A stretch of 13,482 bases of DNA, taken from Actinomycetota bacterium. Lineage in GTDB: Bacteria; Actinomycetota; Acidimicrobiia; IMCC26256; PALSA-610. The stretch is from the NCBI GenBank assembly GCA_005779345.1, contig SXJQ01000068.1:1-13482 (forward strand). The letters are read 5' to 3'. Of this stretch, positions 1-6,943 are shown in pieces. Below the pieces are notes generated by a model. The model was given only the letters and a program-made list of their open reading frames with translations. It ran no database searches and was not told where the DNA came from. Numbering within the stretch: position 1 is the first letter of the stretch; every line of letters begins with the position of its first letter. The translations under genes and the position numbers were made by a program.

Positions 1-227
1 CCCCCTGCTGCCCGTTCTGCCCGGTTCTGCCCGTTCTCGTCGCCGGCTCGTTCCGAGCTGACGGCTCCGAATCCGGCACAGAAAGACCGGTTCCGCGTCG
101 GGCGACGGTACCACGCAGGGCGCGAGCGGACCAGGGCCCCCGACGCTCGTGTGCGGTCGTTCACCGTTGCGCGATCCGATGCCGCGGCGGGCCCGAGGGC
201 CGGGCTCGCCGGTGATCGTGACGCCCG
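1..227. other. Non-coding stretch at left edge
   Basis: I see no supportable gene here; open frames through it lack ribosome sites and recognisable protein features. It opens with three imperfect copies of a CTGCCCGTT unit (8-16, 17-26, 27-35). A small hairpin follows (GCTCG, loop TTC, CGAGC, 46-58, extendable by two pairs). The stronger hairpin at 186-210 is listed separately and probably ends a transcript entering from the left. The first recognisable promoter begins at 228. Confidence 0.5.
186..210 (+). terminator. GC-rich hairpin, probable terminator of a gene left of the window
   Basis: Left arm 186-195 (GGCGGGCCCG) pairs with right arm 201-210 (CGGGCTCGCC) over ten pairs, one of them a G-T wobble, around a five-base loop. 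It has no U tract, as is common in high-GC actinobacteria. It shares the GGGCCCG core with the hairpins after the two paralogous genes downstream and sits just before the first promoter, as expected for the end of a preceding unit. Direction is inferred. Confidence 0.45.
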
Positions 228-277
228 GGATGATTCATCGTGCGCTCCTTGACACCGCCACGCTGCGCGTCAAAGAT
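228..277 (+). promoter_or_regulatory. Promoter of first paralogous secreted-protein gene
   Basis: A TTGACA -35 box (249-254) is followed by a 17-bp spacer and AAAGAT (272-277) as the -10 box. The same arrangement recurs before the second paralogue at 1451-1500: 15 of 17 spacer bases match, and a GGATGATT octamer sits exactly 13 bp before the -35 box in both. The arms TTGAC (249-253) and GTCAA (269-273) form an inverted repeat spanning the -35 and -10 region, a possible operator. Predicted transcription start is near 284, giving a leader of about 165 nt. Conservation between copies is the main support; the -10 box alone is a poor match. Confidence 0.6.
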
Positions 278-290
278 GCAGTTGGCCGCC

Positions 291-312
291 CACCTGACAT
301 TCGTGTCAGGTG
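291..312 (+). promoter_or_regulatory. Perfect 9-bp stem with UUCG tetraloop in the 5' leader
   Basis: CACCTGACA (291-299) and TGTCAGGTG (304-312) are perfect complements around a TTCG loop. It lies a few bases downstream of the predicted transcription start, so it would fold at the extreme 5' end of the mRNA of the first paralogue. Such hairpins can protect a transcript from 5' decay; a protein-binding inverted repeat is the alternative. The second paralogue's leader has no equivalent that I can find. Confidence 0.5.
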
Positions 313-416
313 CGTGCTTCGGGGGGAATTCCACAGGTCCGTGGAGAATCGATCGAGTTCACGGGCCTCGAAACTCCACTCGTCATTCGGGACGGTTCCG
401 TTGTGGCCACGGGACC

Positions 417-450
417 GATCGGGGAAGCGACAAGGGAGAATCATTCAGTG
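417..450 (+). promoter_or_regulatory. Conserved leader block and ribosome binding site, copy 1
   Basis: GATCGGGGAAGCGACA (417-432) precedes the AAGGGAGAA Shine-Dalgarno region (432-440) and the GTG start at 448. The same 16-mer is present at 1706-1721 before the second paralogue, whereas the leader further upstream has diverged. This decides the start: the long in-frame extension toward 310 runs through leader sequence and the hairpin and has no ribosome site. Selection on this block beyond the Shine-Dalgarno sequence is an inference. Confidence 0.6.
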
Positions 451-1257
451 AAGATTGCAAAGATCACCAGGGTCGTCCTGGCCGGCGGGATGGCAGCGGC
501 GGCACTCGCCGTGGCCGCACCGCACGCCGAGGCCGACCTCGAAGCGGGCCGCACGGGCACCCAGATCATGACCTGCACGGGGAGCAACACGATCGCCTCG
601 CTCAACCCGACGGTGAAGGACGGGACCCAGGCGCTGTACGCCAAGGTCACGATGAAGAAGTCCGACGGGACCAAGACGTTCTTCTCGGTGCCGATCCCGG
701 TCGACGCCACGACCTGCACCGTCGACGCCGGCATCGCCACCACGCAGGGCGCCCAAGACGTCAAGTACCTGTACGACAACCAGACCAGTGGCCAGACGAC
801 CCTGACCCTTGCCAGTGCGGCAGGTGCGCTCATCGGTTCCAACGCGTGTGACGCGGCAGCCATCGGCTCGTTCGCCGACTACCCGTACGGGTACCCGATC
901 AACGGCAAGATCACCTACAAGTACAACCAGGTCGACGCGGCGCTGAAGCAGCTCTCGACGCAGATCTACCAGCGCAGCTACGCCGACCCCGATGAGGCCA
1001 ACCCGGCGATCCAGTACTCGGTGGGCATCGTCATCAAGGGCGTCGCCGTTGGCAGCCACATGACCAACACCACGACGTTCCTGCCGACCGACAGCACCAA
1101 GAACATCAACTTCACGAGCGGCTGCTCCGACGCGGTGCCGAACAACGCGGCGATCGCGGAGGTCTGGGCCTTCCAGACCGACGGTGTCGACGCCGACGCC
1201 CTCGACGACAAGATGATGTTCACCCTCGGTGCCGACGACGCGAACGCGCAGCCGTAG
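448..1257 (+). CDS. Secreted four-cysteine protein, paralogue 1 (unknown family)
   Basis: This encodes a 269-aa protein that I do not recognise. Residues 1-29 form a Sec signal peptide (Lys/Arg n-region, Ala/Val-rich core, cleavage after AEA before Asp30). The mature part is acidic, Thr/Asp-rich and probably beta-rich. Its four cysteines (43, 90, 134, 226) all match the paralogue at 1738, suggesting two disulfides. Shared segments include SLNPT.KDG near 51, SDGTKT near 72, VDAGI near 92, Q.VKYL near 103 and PTDSTKNIN near 213. The GTG start is chosen because the Shine-Dalgarno sequence lies 7 bp upstream and the paralogue starts at the same residue. It is monocistronic, with its own promoter at 228 and hairpin terminator at 1319. 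It may be an exported structural or surface protein, but no function can be assigned. Confidence 0.88.
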   Translation: MKIAKITRVVLAGGMAAAALAVAAPHAEADLEAGRTGTQIMTCTGSNTIASLNPTVKDGTQALYAKVTMKKSDGTKTFFSVPIPVDATTCTVDAGIATTQGAQDVKYLYDNQTSGQTTLTLASAAGALIGSNACDAAAIGSFADYPYGYPINGKITYKYNQVDAALKQLSTQIYQRSYADPDEANPAIQYSVGIVIKGVAVGSHMTNTTTFLPTDSTKNINFTSGCSDAVPNNAAIAEVWAFQTDGVDADALDDKMMFTLGADDANAQP

Positions 1258-1279
1258 CCGAAGCTGAACCTGCACCACC

Positions 1280-1348
1280 CCGAGACCTCGTCTCGGACGC
1301 ACCACGTGATCCACGTTTCGGGCCCGGCCGGGCGATCGGCCGGGCCCG
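1280..1348 (+). terminator. Terminator of paralogue 1
   Basis: A perfect 12-bp stem, CGGGCCCGGCCG (1319-1330) with CGGCCGGGCCCG (1337-1348), encloses a six-base loop and is followed by TCTCGTT. It is preceded by a smaller perfect hairpin, CCGAGA (1280-1285) with TCTCGG (1291-1296). It lies just after the stop codon at 1257 and resembles the hairpin after the second paralogue. Confidence 0.8.
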
Positions 1349-1450
1349 TCTCGTTGGTGCATTCGCGCCACCGTGCGCGCGCGGATGCAGCGGGCCGAAT
1401 CCTCACCTTCCCCACCAGGAACACCAGGAACACGCCATCGCGACCCGCCT
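1349..1450. other. Spacer between the two paralogous units
   Basis: About 100 bp lie between the first terminator and the second promoter. Nothing coding is visible. It holds a 9-bp direct repeat, ACCAGGAAC, at 1414-1422 and 1423-1431. Confidence 0.5.
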
Positions 1451-1500
1451 GGATGATTTCTGCCGAGTTCCTTGACACGGCCACGCAGCGCGTCAAGGAT
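1451..1500 (+). promoter_or_regulatory. Promoter of second paralogous secreted-protein gene
   Basis: GGATGATT (1451-1458), 13 bp, TTGACA (1472-1477), 17 bp, AAGGAT (1495-1500): the same elements at the same spacing as at 228-277. The inverted repeat is better here, CCTTGAC (1470-1476) with GTCAAGG (1492-1498), and it overlaps both promoter boxes, so it could be an operator. Predicted transcription start is near 1507, giving a leader of about 230 nt. Confidence 0.6.
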
Positions 1501-1737
1501 TGCGCCGACCGCACGGCCAGGGGTGAGCGTCCTTCGACGACCGCCGCTGCTGGGAGGCCTCGATCCGATCCGGTGGGTGCGCCCGCCGCCATCGGCTCGA
1601 GTGGCAACTGGGGGGATCGCAAGACCAGCACCAGGGCGGCGTACGAGCCCGCTGATCGAGCATCTCTTCGTCTATCAGGGATCGATCTCCATGCGGTCGG
1701 GGATCGATCGGGGAAGCGACAGAGGAGAACCATTCAC
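1501..1737 (+). promoter_or_regulatory. Long 5' leader of paralogue 2 with spaced direct repeat
   Basis: This leader precedes the GTG at 1738. The decamer GGGATCGATC occurs at 1678-1687 and again at 1700-1709, 22 bp apart, about two helical turns. The 16-mer GATCGGGGAAGCGACA (1706-1721), shared with the first leader, overlaps the second repeat and leads into the Shine-Dalgarno AGAGGAGAA (1721-1729), 8 bp before the start. Upstream of this block the leader shares little with that of the first paralogue. No known riboswitch was recognised. Confidence 0.4.
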
Positions 1738-2580
1738 GTGAAGATTGCAAAGATCACCCGGGTCGCCCTGGCGGGTGGCATGGTGGCGGCAGCGTTTGCC
1801 GTGGCCACGCCCGATGCCAAGGCCGACCTCGACCTCGGAGCCGGCGGCACGCAGTTGGTCGTCTGCAACGGCGGGTCGACCAACCTGATCGCCTCGCTCA
1901 ACCCGACCATCAAGGACGGCGACGCGACGAACCACAAGGCCCTGTACGTCAAGGCCTCGGCGAAGCGCTCCGACGGCACCAAGACGGTGTTCGCGGCTCC
2001 GATCCCGGCCGACAGCACGAGCTGTTCGGTCGATGCCGGTATCCGCGCCAACCAGGCGGGCCAGGACGTCAAGTACCTGCTCGACGACCAGGCCGGCGGT
2101 CACGCGACCCTGACGCTGGCGTCGTACTCGGCGTCGCTCATCGGTAGCACCCAGTGCGACAACTCCGTCGTGCCGAGCGCCATCAACGAGTACCCGAACG
2201 CGTACCCGCTCCAGGGCAAGTCCACGCTGAAGTTCGTGGAGACGGACGCTGCGCTGAAGCAGATCCAGATGCAGAGCTACATGCGGACCTACACAGACGA
2301 CGACGACACGACGTCGGGCATGGTCCACGTGGTCGGCACCGTCATCAAGGGCCCGGGTGTCGGCGGTCGTTTGACCACCGGCTTCGGCTTCTTCCCGACG
2401 GACAGCACCAAGAACATCAACCTGGTTGCAGGTTGCACCGACGGCATCTCGGGCAACGCGGCCGGCGCCGAGCTCTGGATCGTGGGCGCTGACAGCTCCC
2501 TCGACGCAGACGCCGACAACGAGGTCATCACGGTGACCATCGGTGACGACGACGCCAACGAGTTGGTCCCCGGACCCTGA
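1738..2580 (+). CDS. Secreted four-cysteine protein, paralogue 2 (unknown family)
   Basis: A 280-aa paralogue of the product of 448-1257, of unknown function. The signal peptide is nearly the same (25 of the first 31 residues identical), with predicted cleavage after AKA before Asp30. Cysteines 43, 96, 140 and 233 align with those of paralogue 1. The region SLNPTIKDG, SDGTKT, VDAGI, Q.VKYL and PTDSTKNIN is conserved in order. Differences are concentrated in short acidic insertions, including a run of four Asp near 187-190, and in the C-terminal tail, which ends LVPGP. The GTG start is fixed by the Shine-Dalgarno sequence and the paralogue. It has its own promoter and terminator, so the pair looks like a tandem duplication of a whole transcription unit, not an operon. 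The sequence divergence suggests the duplication is not recent. Confidence 0.88.
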   Translation: MKIAKITRVALAGGMVAAAFAVATPDAKADLDLGAGGTQLVVCNGGSTNLIASLNPTIKDGDATNHKALYVKASAKRSDGTKTVFAAPIPADSTSCSVDAGIRANQAGQDVKYLLDDQAGGHATLTLASYSASLIGSTQCDNSVVPSAINEYPNAYPLQGKSTLKFVETDAALKQIQMQSYMRTYTDDDDTTSGMVHVVGTVIKGPGVGGRLTTGFGFFPTDSTKNINLVAGCTDGISGNAAGAELWIVGADSSLDADADNEVITVTIGDDDANELVPGP

Positions 2581-2643
2581 AGCAACTGAGCACCACTCGG
2601 CGACCCACGACCCGTTCGTGAGCGCCAGAGGCACCATCTGAGT

Positions 2644-2678
2644 TTCGGGCCCGCCCAGGGAACTGGGCGGGCCCGAGC
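2644..2678 (+). terminator. Terminator of paralogue 2
   Basis: A perfect 13-bp stem, CGGGCCCGCCCAG (2646-2658) with CTGGGCGGGCCCG (2663-2675), encloses a GGAA tetraloop and can be extended by a T-A pair. It is followed by GCTTCGTTGT. It starts with the same GTTTCGGGCCC string as the terminator of the first paralogue, consistent with duplication of the whole unit. Confidence 0.85.
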
Positions 2679-2747
2679 TTCGTTGTGGGGCAGTTCCGGT
2701 ACCCTCGCCCCGCCCGATCCGGCCACCACGTCCAGGAGACCGCCACC

Positions 2748-3410
2748 GTGCGCGACCCCGCTCACTCCCGTGATTCCCGTGACCATCGCCGGCGGCACCT
2801 CGCCGGGCGCCCGGCCCGCGCTGCCGCCTGTCTGCTCGCGTTCGCCTTCCTCGCGGCCGCCTGCGGCGACGACACCGGCGGCTCCGCGACGACGACCACG
2901 TACGTCCCCGACATCGAGGCCGCCGACGACACCTGGATCGACTGGAACAACGCGGCCGCGGTGCGCGGCTACACCGACGAGGCGAATGCGGTGGCGGCCG
3001 GTGTGGCCGCCGACATCGCCGCCGCGGGCGTGAAGTGCGAGAAGTTCCTCCCGACCGACTTCGCGGTCATCGCCACGAGTTACTACCGGGCCGGGATTCC
3101 GATCCCCATCGGCTCGGGCGAGTGCGACGGCCCCGGCGACGGCGACGAGGCCGAGAACATCCTCATCGAGGTGATGGGCACCACGGCGCCGACCGGCACC
3201 GACCTCGTCGCGTTCGAGCGCGACCTGCTGTGCGCCCAGGCCCTCGACGCCGGTCGACTCCCCGACGGCACGCAGAACTTCCCCGGTATCCCGTACGTGA
3301 TCGCGCCCGACGACACCTGGGTGATCCGGCCCGACACGTTCGAGACCAACCAACTGATCGCCGATGCGCTCGGCCGCGAGTCGCTCGACATGTGTGAGGG
3401 AATGGAATGA
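2748..3410 (+). CDS. Predicted lipoprotein, unknown function
   Basis: A 220-aa product with an arginine-rich n-region, hydrophobic core and lipobox LAAAC, so Cys39 would be lipidated. The RRRHL stretch is weakly Tat-like but Sec export is as likely. The mature domain has a short Thr-rich linker, then a region with a few cysteines, a DDTWVI segment and a C-terminal helix-like tail. No family is recognised. The GTG start is chosen because AGGAG (2734-2738) lies 9 bp upstream; the ORF runs further 5' without support. A weak -10-like TACCCT (2700-2705) just after the preceding terminator may be its promoter. Its stop overlaps the next gene's start in ATGA, so the two lipoproteins are translationally coupled and probably work together at the cell surface. 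Confidence 0.8.
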   Translation: MRDPAHSRDSRDHRRRHLAGRPARAAACLLAFAFLAAACGDDTGGSATTTTYVPDIEAADDTWIDWNNAAAVRGYTDEANAVAAGVAADIAAAGVKCEKFLPTDFAVIATSYYRAGIPIPIGSGECDGPGDGDEAENILIEVMGTTAPTGTDLVAFERDLLCAQALDAGRLPDGTQNFPGIPYVIAPDDTWVIRPDTFETNQLIADALGRESLDMCEGME

Positions 3411-4723
3411 AGCAGCAGCATCGAAACCAGCGCCGCGCCGCGCGCGCGATCCTCGCGCCACTCTTCGTCGGCGCGCTCGCCATGGGGGCCTGCTCCTCGG
3501 GTGACAGCACGCCCGAAGGCCCTGCTCGTCTCGACCCCGCCGCGGCCGCCGTCGCGTTGCGTGCGCTCGGCGGGGTGGCGGTCGATGGCAGCGCCGCGTA
3601 CACGCACAAGGACGGCGCCGAGGAAGGTCCGATCAGCGGGCGCCTCACCTACGAGCCGTACCGGGTGCACCAGGAGTTCCCCGTCGCCGCGGGCCAGGAC
3701 CTCGCCAACATCGAGTACCGCCGCATCGACGACGATGCCTGGATCAAGACGATGGCATCTGCCGCGCCACCCTTCCTCGGCGTCCCGGCGCTCGTGATCC
3801 GGCCCGCCGGTTACCCGACGCCGTGGATCGCGATCACCCCGACGGCCGACACGGTGCAACGCACGATCGGGCAGGTGTTCGACCCCGCGGCGCTGCTCGA
3901 CGCGATCGCCGCCGACGACACGATCGAACTCGCCCGCAACGGCGAGAGCGACGTCGACGGCACATCGCGCGCCCGGTACACCGCGAACCTCACACCCCCC
4001 CAGGCGCGCGGCATCGGCGTCACCACCTTGAGCGTCTGGACCGACGCCGAGGGCCTGCCGCTGCGCGTCGGATTCACCACGGCGGCGGGCGCCTCGGGCG
4101 ACTACGACATCGCGGCCGACGGCACTGCACTCGAGGTCTCACCACCCGACAGCGAACTCATCGAACCGACCCAGACGATCCCGGTCGCCACGGCCGACTA
4201 CGCCGAGATCGCGAGCGGCTCCGCCGATGGCGTCACCTACCGGATCTTGCGCGCGCCCGCCGACCGCAACTGGTGGTGCTGGAAGGTCGAGTCCGAACCT
4301 GCCTACGAGCCCTACACCGAACTCGGCGACGACGGCGGCAACTGCGTCCCCGGGATCGAGACCTCCGGCGACCCCGCCAACCAGTTCGCGCTCCCCCTCG
4401 ACTCGATCGGCGACGGTTACGACATGCTCGGCATGCAACTCCCGCCCGGATCCACGATGCAGATGTATCGCGTCGACGAGTTCGACACGCCGATCGACGT
4501 GGACGTCGACGCCAACGGCCTCGCCGTCTACGTCGGGCCCACGGCCACGCCAGGTGTCTACGCGCAGGTGACGCTCGCCGACGGCGAGGTGATGCTCTGC
4601 GCTCCCGGCGAGGTGAGCAACTACCGCGACTACCTCGGGGTCACGCCCGAGCAGGGCAAGCAGTTGTTGAGCCAGCCCTGGAACTGCCTGGAGAAGGAAC
4701 TCGCCGACATGCTCGGGGCCTGA
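3407..4723 (+). CDS. Lipoprotein with LppX/LprG-like N-terminal domain
   Basis: A 438-aa lipoprotein with signal peptide 1-28 and lipobox LAMGAC (Cys29). Residues about 37-240 have the layout of the LppX/LprG/LolA-type fold of actinobacterial lipoproteins: an early strand pair, a FDPAALLDAI helix, a DGTSRARY strand, and VWTDAEGLPLRV, the usual 'VW.D..G.p' signature before the last strands. In mycobacteria such proteins carry lipids or glycolipids through the envelope, so a lipid-binding role here is inference. Residues about 245-438 form a second domain I do not recognise, with four cysteines (WWCWK, GNCVPG, MLCAPG, WNCLE) that could form two disulfides. The ATG overlaps the preceding stop by 4 nt. 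No clear terminator follows; only a small CGCGGATCCGCG palindrome lies near 4737-4748. Confidence 0.8.
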   Translation: MKQQHRNQRRAARAILAPLFVGALAMGACSSGDSTPEGPARLDPAAAAVALRALGGVAVDGSAAYTHKDGAEEGPISGRLTYEPYRVHQEFPVAAGQDLANIEYRRIDDDAWIKTMASAAPPFLGVPALVIRPAGYPTPWIAITPTADTVQRTIGQVFDPAALLDAIAADDTIELARNGESDVDGTSRARYTANLTPPQARGIGVTTLSVWTDAEGLPLRVGFTTAAGASGDYDIAADGTALEVSPPDSELIEPTQTIPVATADYAEIASGSADGVTYRILRAPADRNWWCWKVESEPAYEPYTELGDDGGNCVPGIETSGDPANQFALPLDSIGDGYDMLGMQLPPGSTMQMYRVDEFDTPIDVDVDANGLAVYVGPTATPGVYAQVTLADGEVMLCAPGEVSNYRDYLGVTPEQGKQLLSQPWNCLEKELADMLGA

Positions 4724-4865
4724 CCCGGGATCGCACCGCGGATCCGCGACCTCCGACGCAGGTCACATTGGCCCGCGGCCGGTGGGGGCGCGTTGCCTCG
4801 GCCCGCACCGTCTGGGAGAATTGCCGCTCGGATACGGCGTGGCGGCCATCGACACGGAGGTGATC

Positions 4866-6884
4866 GTGCGCAAACAGCGCGCGCGACGAACGGTCGCAGT
4901 GCTCACGGCGACGTCGGCGATGACGAGCCTCGTGCTCATCGCCGGAGCCGCGCCCGCGGGCGCCGTCGGAGTCACGAGCGCGGCGCTCGTGTCGACCACG
5001 ACCGCCGGGGCCCCGATCCTCGGGTCCAACGAAGAGGTCGCGATCTCGGGCAACGGCCGGTACGTGGTGTTCACCACCGACGCCGACGGCATCTACTCGA
5101 CCGACGACAACCTCAGCCTCGACGTGTTCCGCAAGGACCTCCTCACCGGCCAGATCACGCCGATCTCGATCGACGACAACAACACCTTCGGCGACGCCGA
5201 CAGCTACGCACCGTCGATCTCCGACGACGGCAACGTCGTCGGGTTCATCTCCGACTCCGACTCGCTCGACCTCCGCGACAGCAACGGCAGCCCCGACCTC
5301 TACGTCCGCGACGTCGCCGCAGGCACGACCAAGCTCGCGTTCGTCTGCAACGCCACCTTCTGCCCCGACGACACGGGCTCCTCACCGCTCGACGGCGTCT
5401 GGGAAGGCGCGATCAGCGGCGACGGCAAGAACGTGGTGTTCACCACCACCACGGCGTTGCTGAGCACCGATCTCAACGACAGCGACGACGTGTTCGCCCG
5501 CAAGCTCACGGGCACGACTGTCGTGCGCATCTCGCGCAGCCAGCAGTCGGGGAACCCCGAGGGCGGTGGCGGCAACGGCGGCGCGATCTCCGACGACGGC
5601 CGCTTCGTCGTGTTCGAAAGCCTCGCCCCCGACATCCTCACGACCGCCGACGCGGGCGCCAAGGTCGACGTGTACGTGTACGACCGCGACACCGACGCGA
5701 ACGGCACCTTCGACCAGACCGGCAAGTTCTCGGTCGCTCGCGCCTCGCTCGACACCGCCAATGGCCTGCCGAACGGTCACAGCACGGCGCCCGCGATCAC
5801 CCCCGACGGCCGCTACGTCGTGTTCCACTCCGTGGCCACCGACCTCGTCGCCAGCCCCGCGAACGCGAGCGGCATCTTCGTGCGCGATCGCCAGACGAGC
5901 ACCACGACGTGGGCGAGCGTCACCTCCGGCGCGCCCAACGGCACATTCTCGAACCCCGCGATCAGCGACAACGGCCGCTACGTGGCGTTCGACTCGAGCG
6001 CCTCCAACGTGGTTGCCGGCGACAGCGGCGCCGTGGTCGACGTGTTCCGCCGCGACCGCACGCTCGGCACCACCGCACGCGTCTCGATCGGTCTCGACGG
6101 TGCGGTCCCCAACGGACTCGCCTTCGACCCATCGATCAGCGACGATGGCACGCTCGTCGCGTTCGCCGCGGCAGCGAACAACCTCGTGCCGGTCGACGGC
6201 AACCCCGACCGCGACGCGTTCGTGTGGTCGCCGCCGAACGACACGACCGCGCCGACCGTCACGATGCGCCGACCCGCCGGCCGCTACGCGGTCGCCGGTC
6301 TCACCGCCGAGTGGTACGGGTTCGACACCTCGTCGATCGCGAGCTTCGACGTGCAGTGGCGCGTCACCCGCTACAACCAGGCGAATCAACCCTGGAGCTA
6401 CTGGCTCACGAACACGGCGAGCACGAGCCGCACCTACAACGCGTCGACCGGGCGCACCTATTGCTTCCGCGCGCGCGCCGACGACACGGCGAGCAACACC
6501 TCTGCGTTCACGCTGCCGGCGTGCGCGGCGATTCCGCTCCGGGCGAACGAGATCGCCTACACGAGCGGCTGGACGCGCTACGACCTGAGCTACGTGTACG
6601 GAGGGGTCGCGTTCAAGGCGACAACCAGCGGCCGCACCGCGACCCGCAGCAGCGTCGCCGCCGAACGCGTCGCCATCGTCGCCACCAAGTGCTCCGGCTG
6701 CGGCAGCATCACCGTCACCTTCGGCGGCACCAGCAAGACCATCAGCCTCGACGCCACCAGCACCCTCCGCAAACAAGTGATCGAAGTCCTCACCTTCAGC
6801 TCGCCGCGCACCGGCACGCTCACGATCAAGACCACCACCAACAAGCCCGTCATCATCGAAGGCCTCGGCCTCTACCAGGACTGA
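4866..6884 (+). CDS. Secreted seven-bladed TolB/PD40-like beta-propeller protein
   Basis: A 672-aa exported protein. A signal peptide (RKQRARR n-region, cleavage near residue 33, AGA) precedes seven repeats of the form (A/S)I(S/T).(D/N)G..V.F, near residues 59, 117, 182, 240, 311, 365 and 423. Most are followed by a D(V/L)(F/Y).(R/Y)D strand, the PD40/TolB-type blade pattern. Seven copies fit a closed seven-bladed propeller. Residues about 455-550 look like a fibronectin-III-type domain. The last ~115 residues form a beta-sandwich with a CSGCGS motif, of a type often seen at the C-terminus of actinobacterial surface proteins. The GTG at 4866 is preferred because GGAGG (4856-4860) lies 5 bp upstream; the in-frame GTG at 4860 overlaps that site. 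The propeller probably binds protein or polysaccharide; no catalytic residues are evident. It lies 142 bp after the lipoprotein pair. Confidence 0.85.
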   Translation: MRKQRARRTVAVLTATSAMTSLVLIAGAAPAGAVGVTSAALVSTTTAGAPILGSNEEVAISGNGRYVVFTTDADGIYSTDDNLSLDVFRKDLLTGQITPISIDDNNTFGDADSYAPSISDDGNVVGFISDSDSLDLRDSNGSPDLYVRDVAAGTTKLAFVCNATFCPDDTGSSPLDGVWEGAISGDGKNVVFTTTTALLSTDLNDSDDVFARKLTGTTVVRISRSQQSGNPEGGGGNGGAISDDGRFVVFESLAPDILTTADAGAKVDVYVYDRDTDANGTFDQTGKFSVARASLDTANGLPNGHSTAPAITPDGRYVVFHSVATDLVASPANASGIFVRDRQTSTTTWASVTSGAPNGTFSNPAISDNGRYVAFDSSASNVVAGDSGAVVDVFRRDRTLGTTARVSIGLDGAVPNGLAFDPSISDDGTLVAFAAAANNLVPVDGNPDRDAFVWSPPNDTTAPTVTMRRPAGRYAVAGLTAEWYGFDTSSIASFDVQWRVTRYNQANQPWSYWLTNTASTSRTYNASTGRTYCFRARADDTASNTSAFTLPACAAIPLRANEIAYTSGWTRYDLSYVYGGVAFKATTSGRTATRSSVAAERVAIVATKCSGCGSITVTFGGTSKTISLDATSTLRKQVIEVLTFSSPRTGTLTIKTTTNKPVIIEGLGLYQD

Positions 6885-6943
6885 CCCGGCAGCGCCCGCG
6901 CGCCGCGCAGCGAGCAGGGCACCGATAGGAACAGGAACCCCGC

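Noticed and set aside
310..447. In-frame upstream extension of the first paralogous gene
   Set aside because: It lies in leader sequence with a hairpin, has no ribosome binding site, and would bury the clear signal peptide that starts at GTG 448; the paralogue supports the later start.
445..1371. Long open frame on the minus strand opposite the first paralogue
   Set aside because: It is the third-position-GC shadow of the plus-strand gene: arginine/valine-rich, no ribosome site, no domain. The same holds for the minus-strand frame at 1675-2637.
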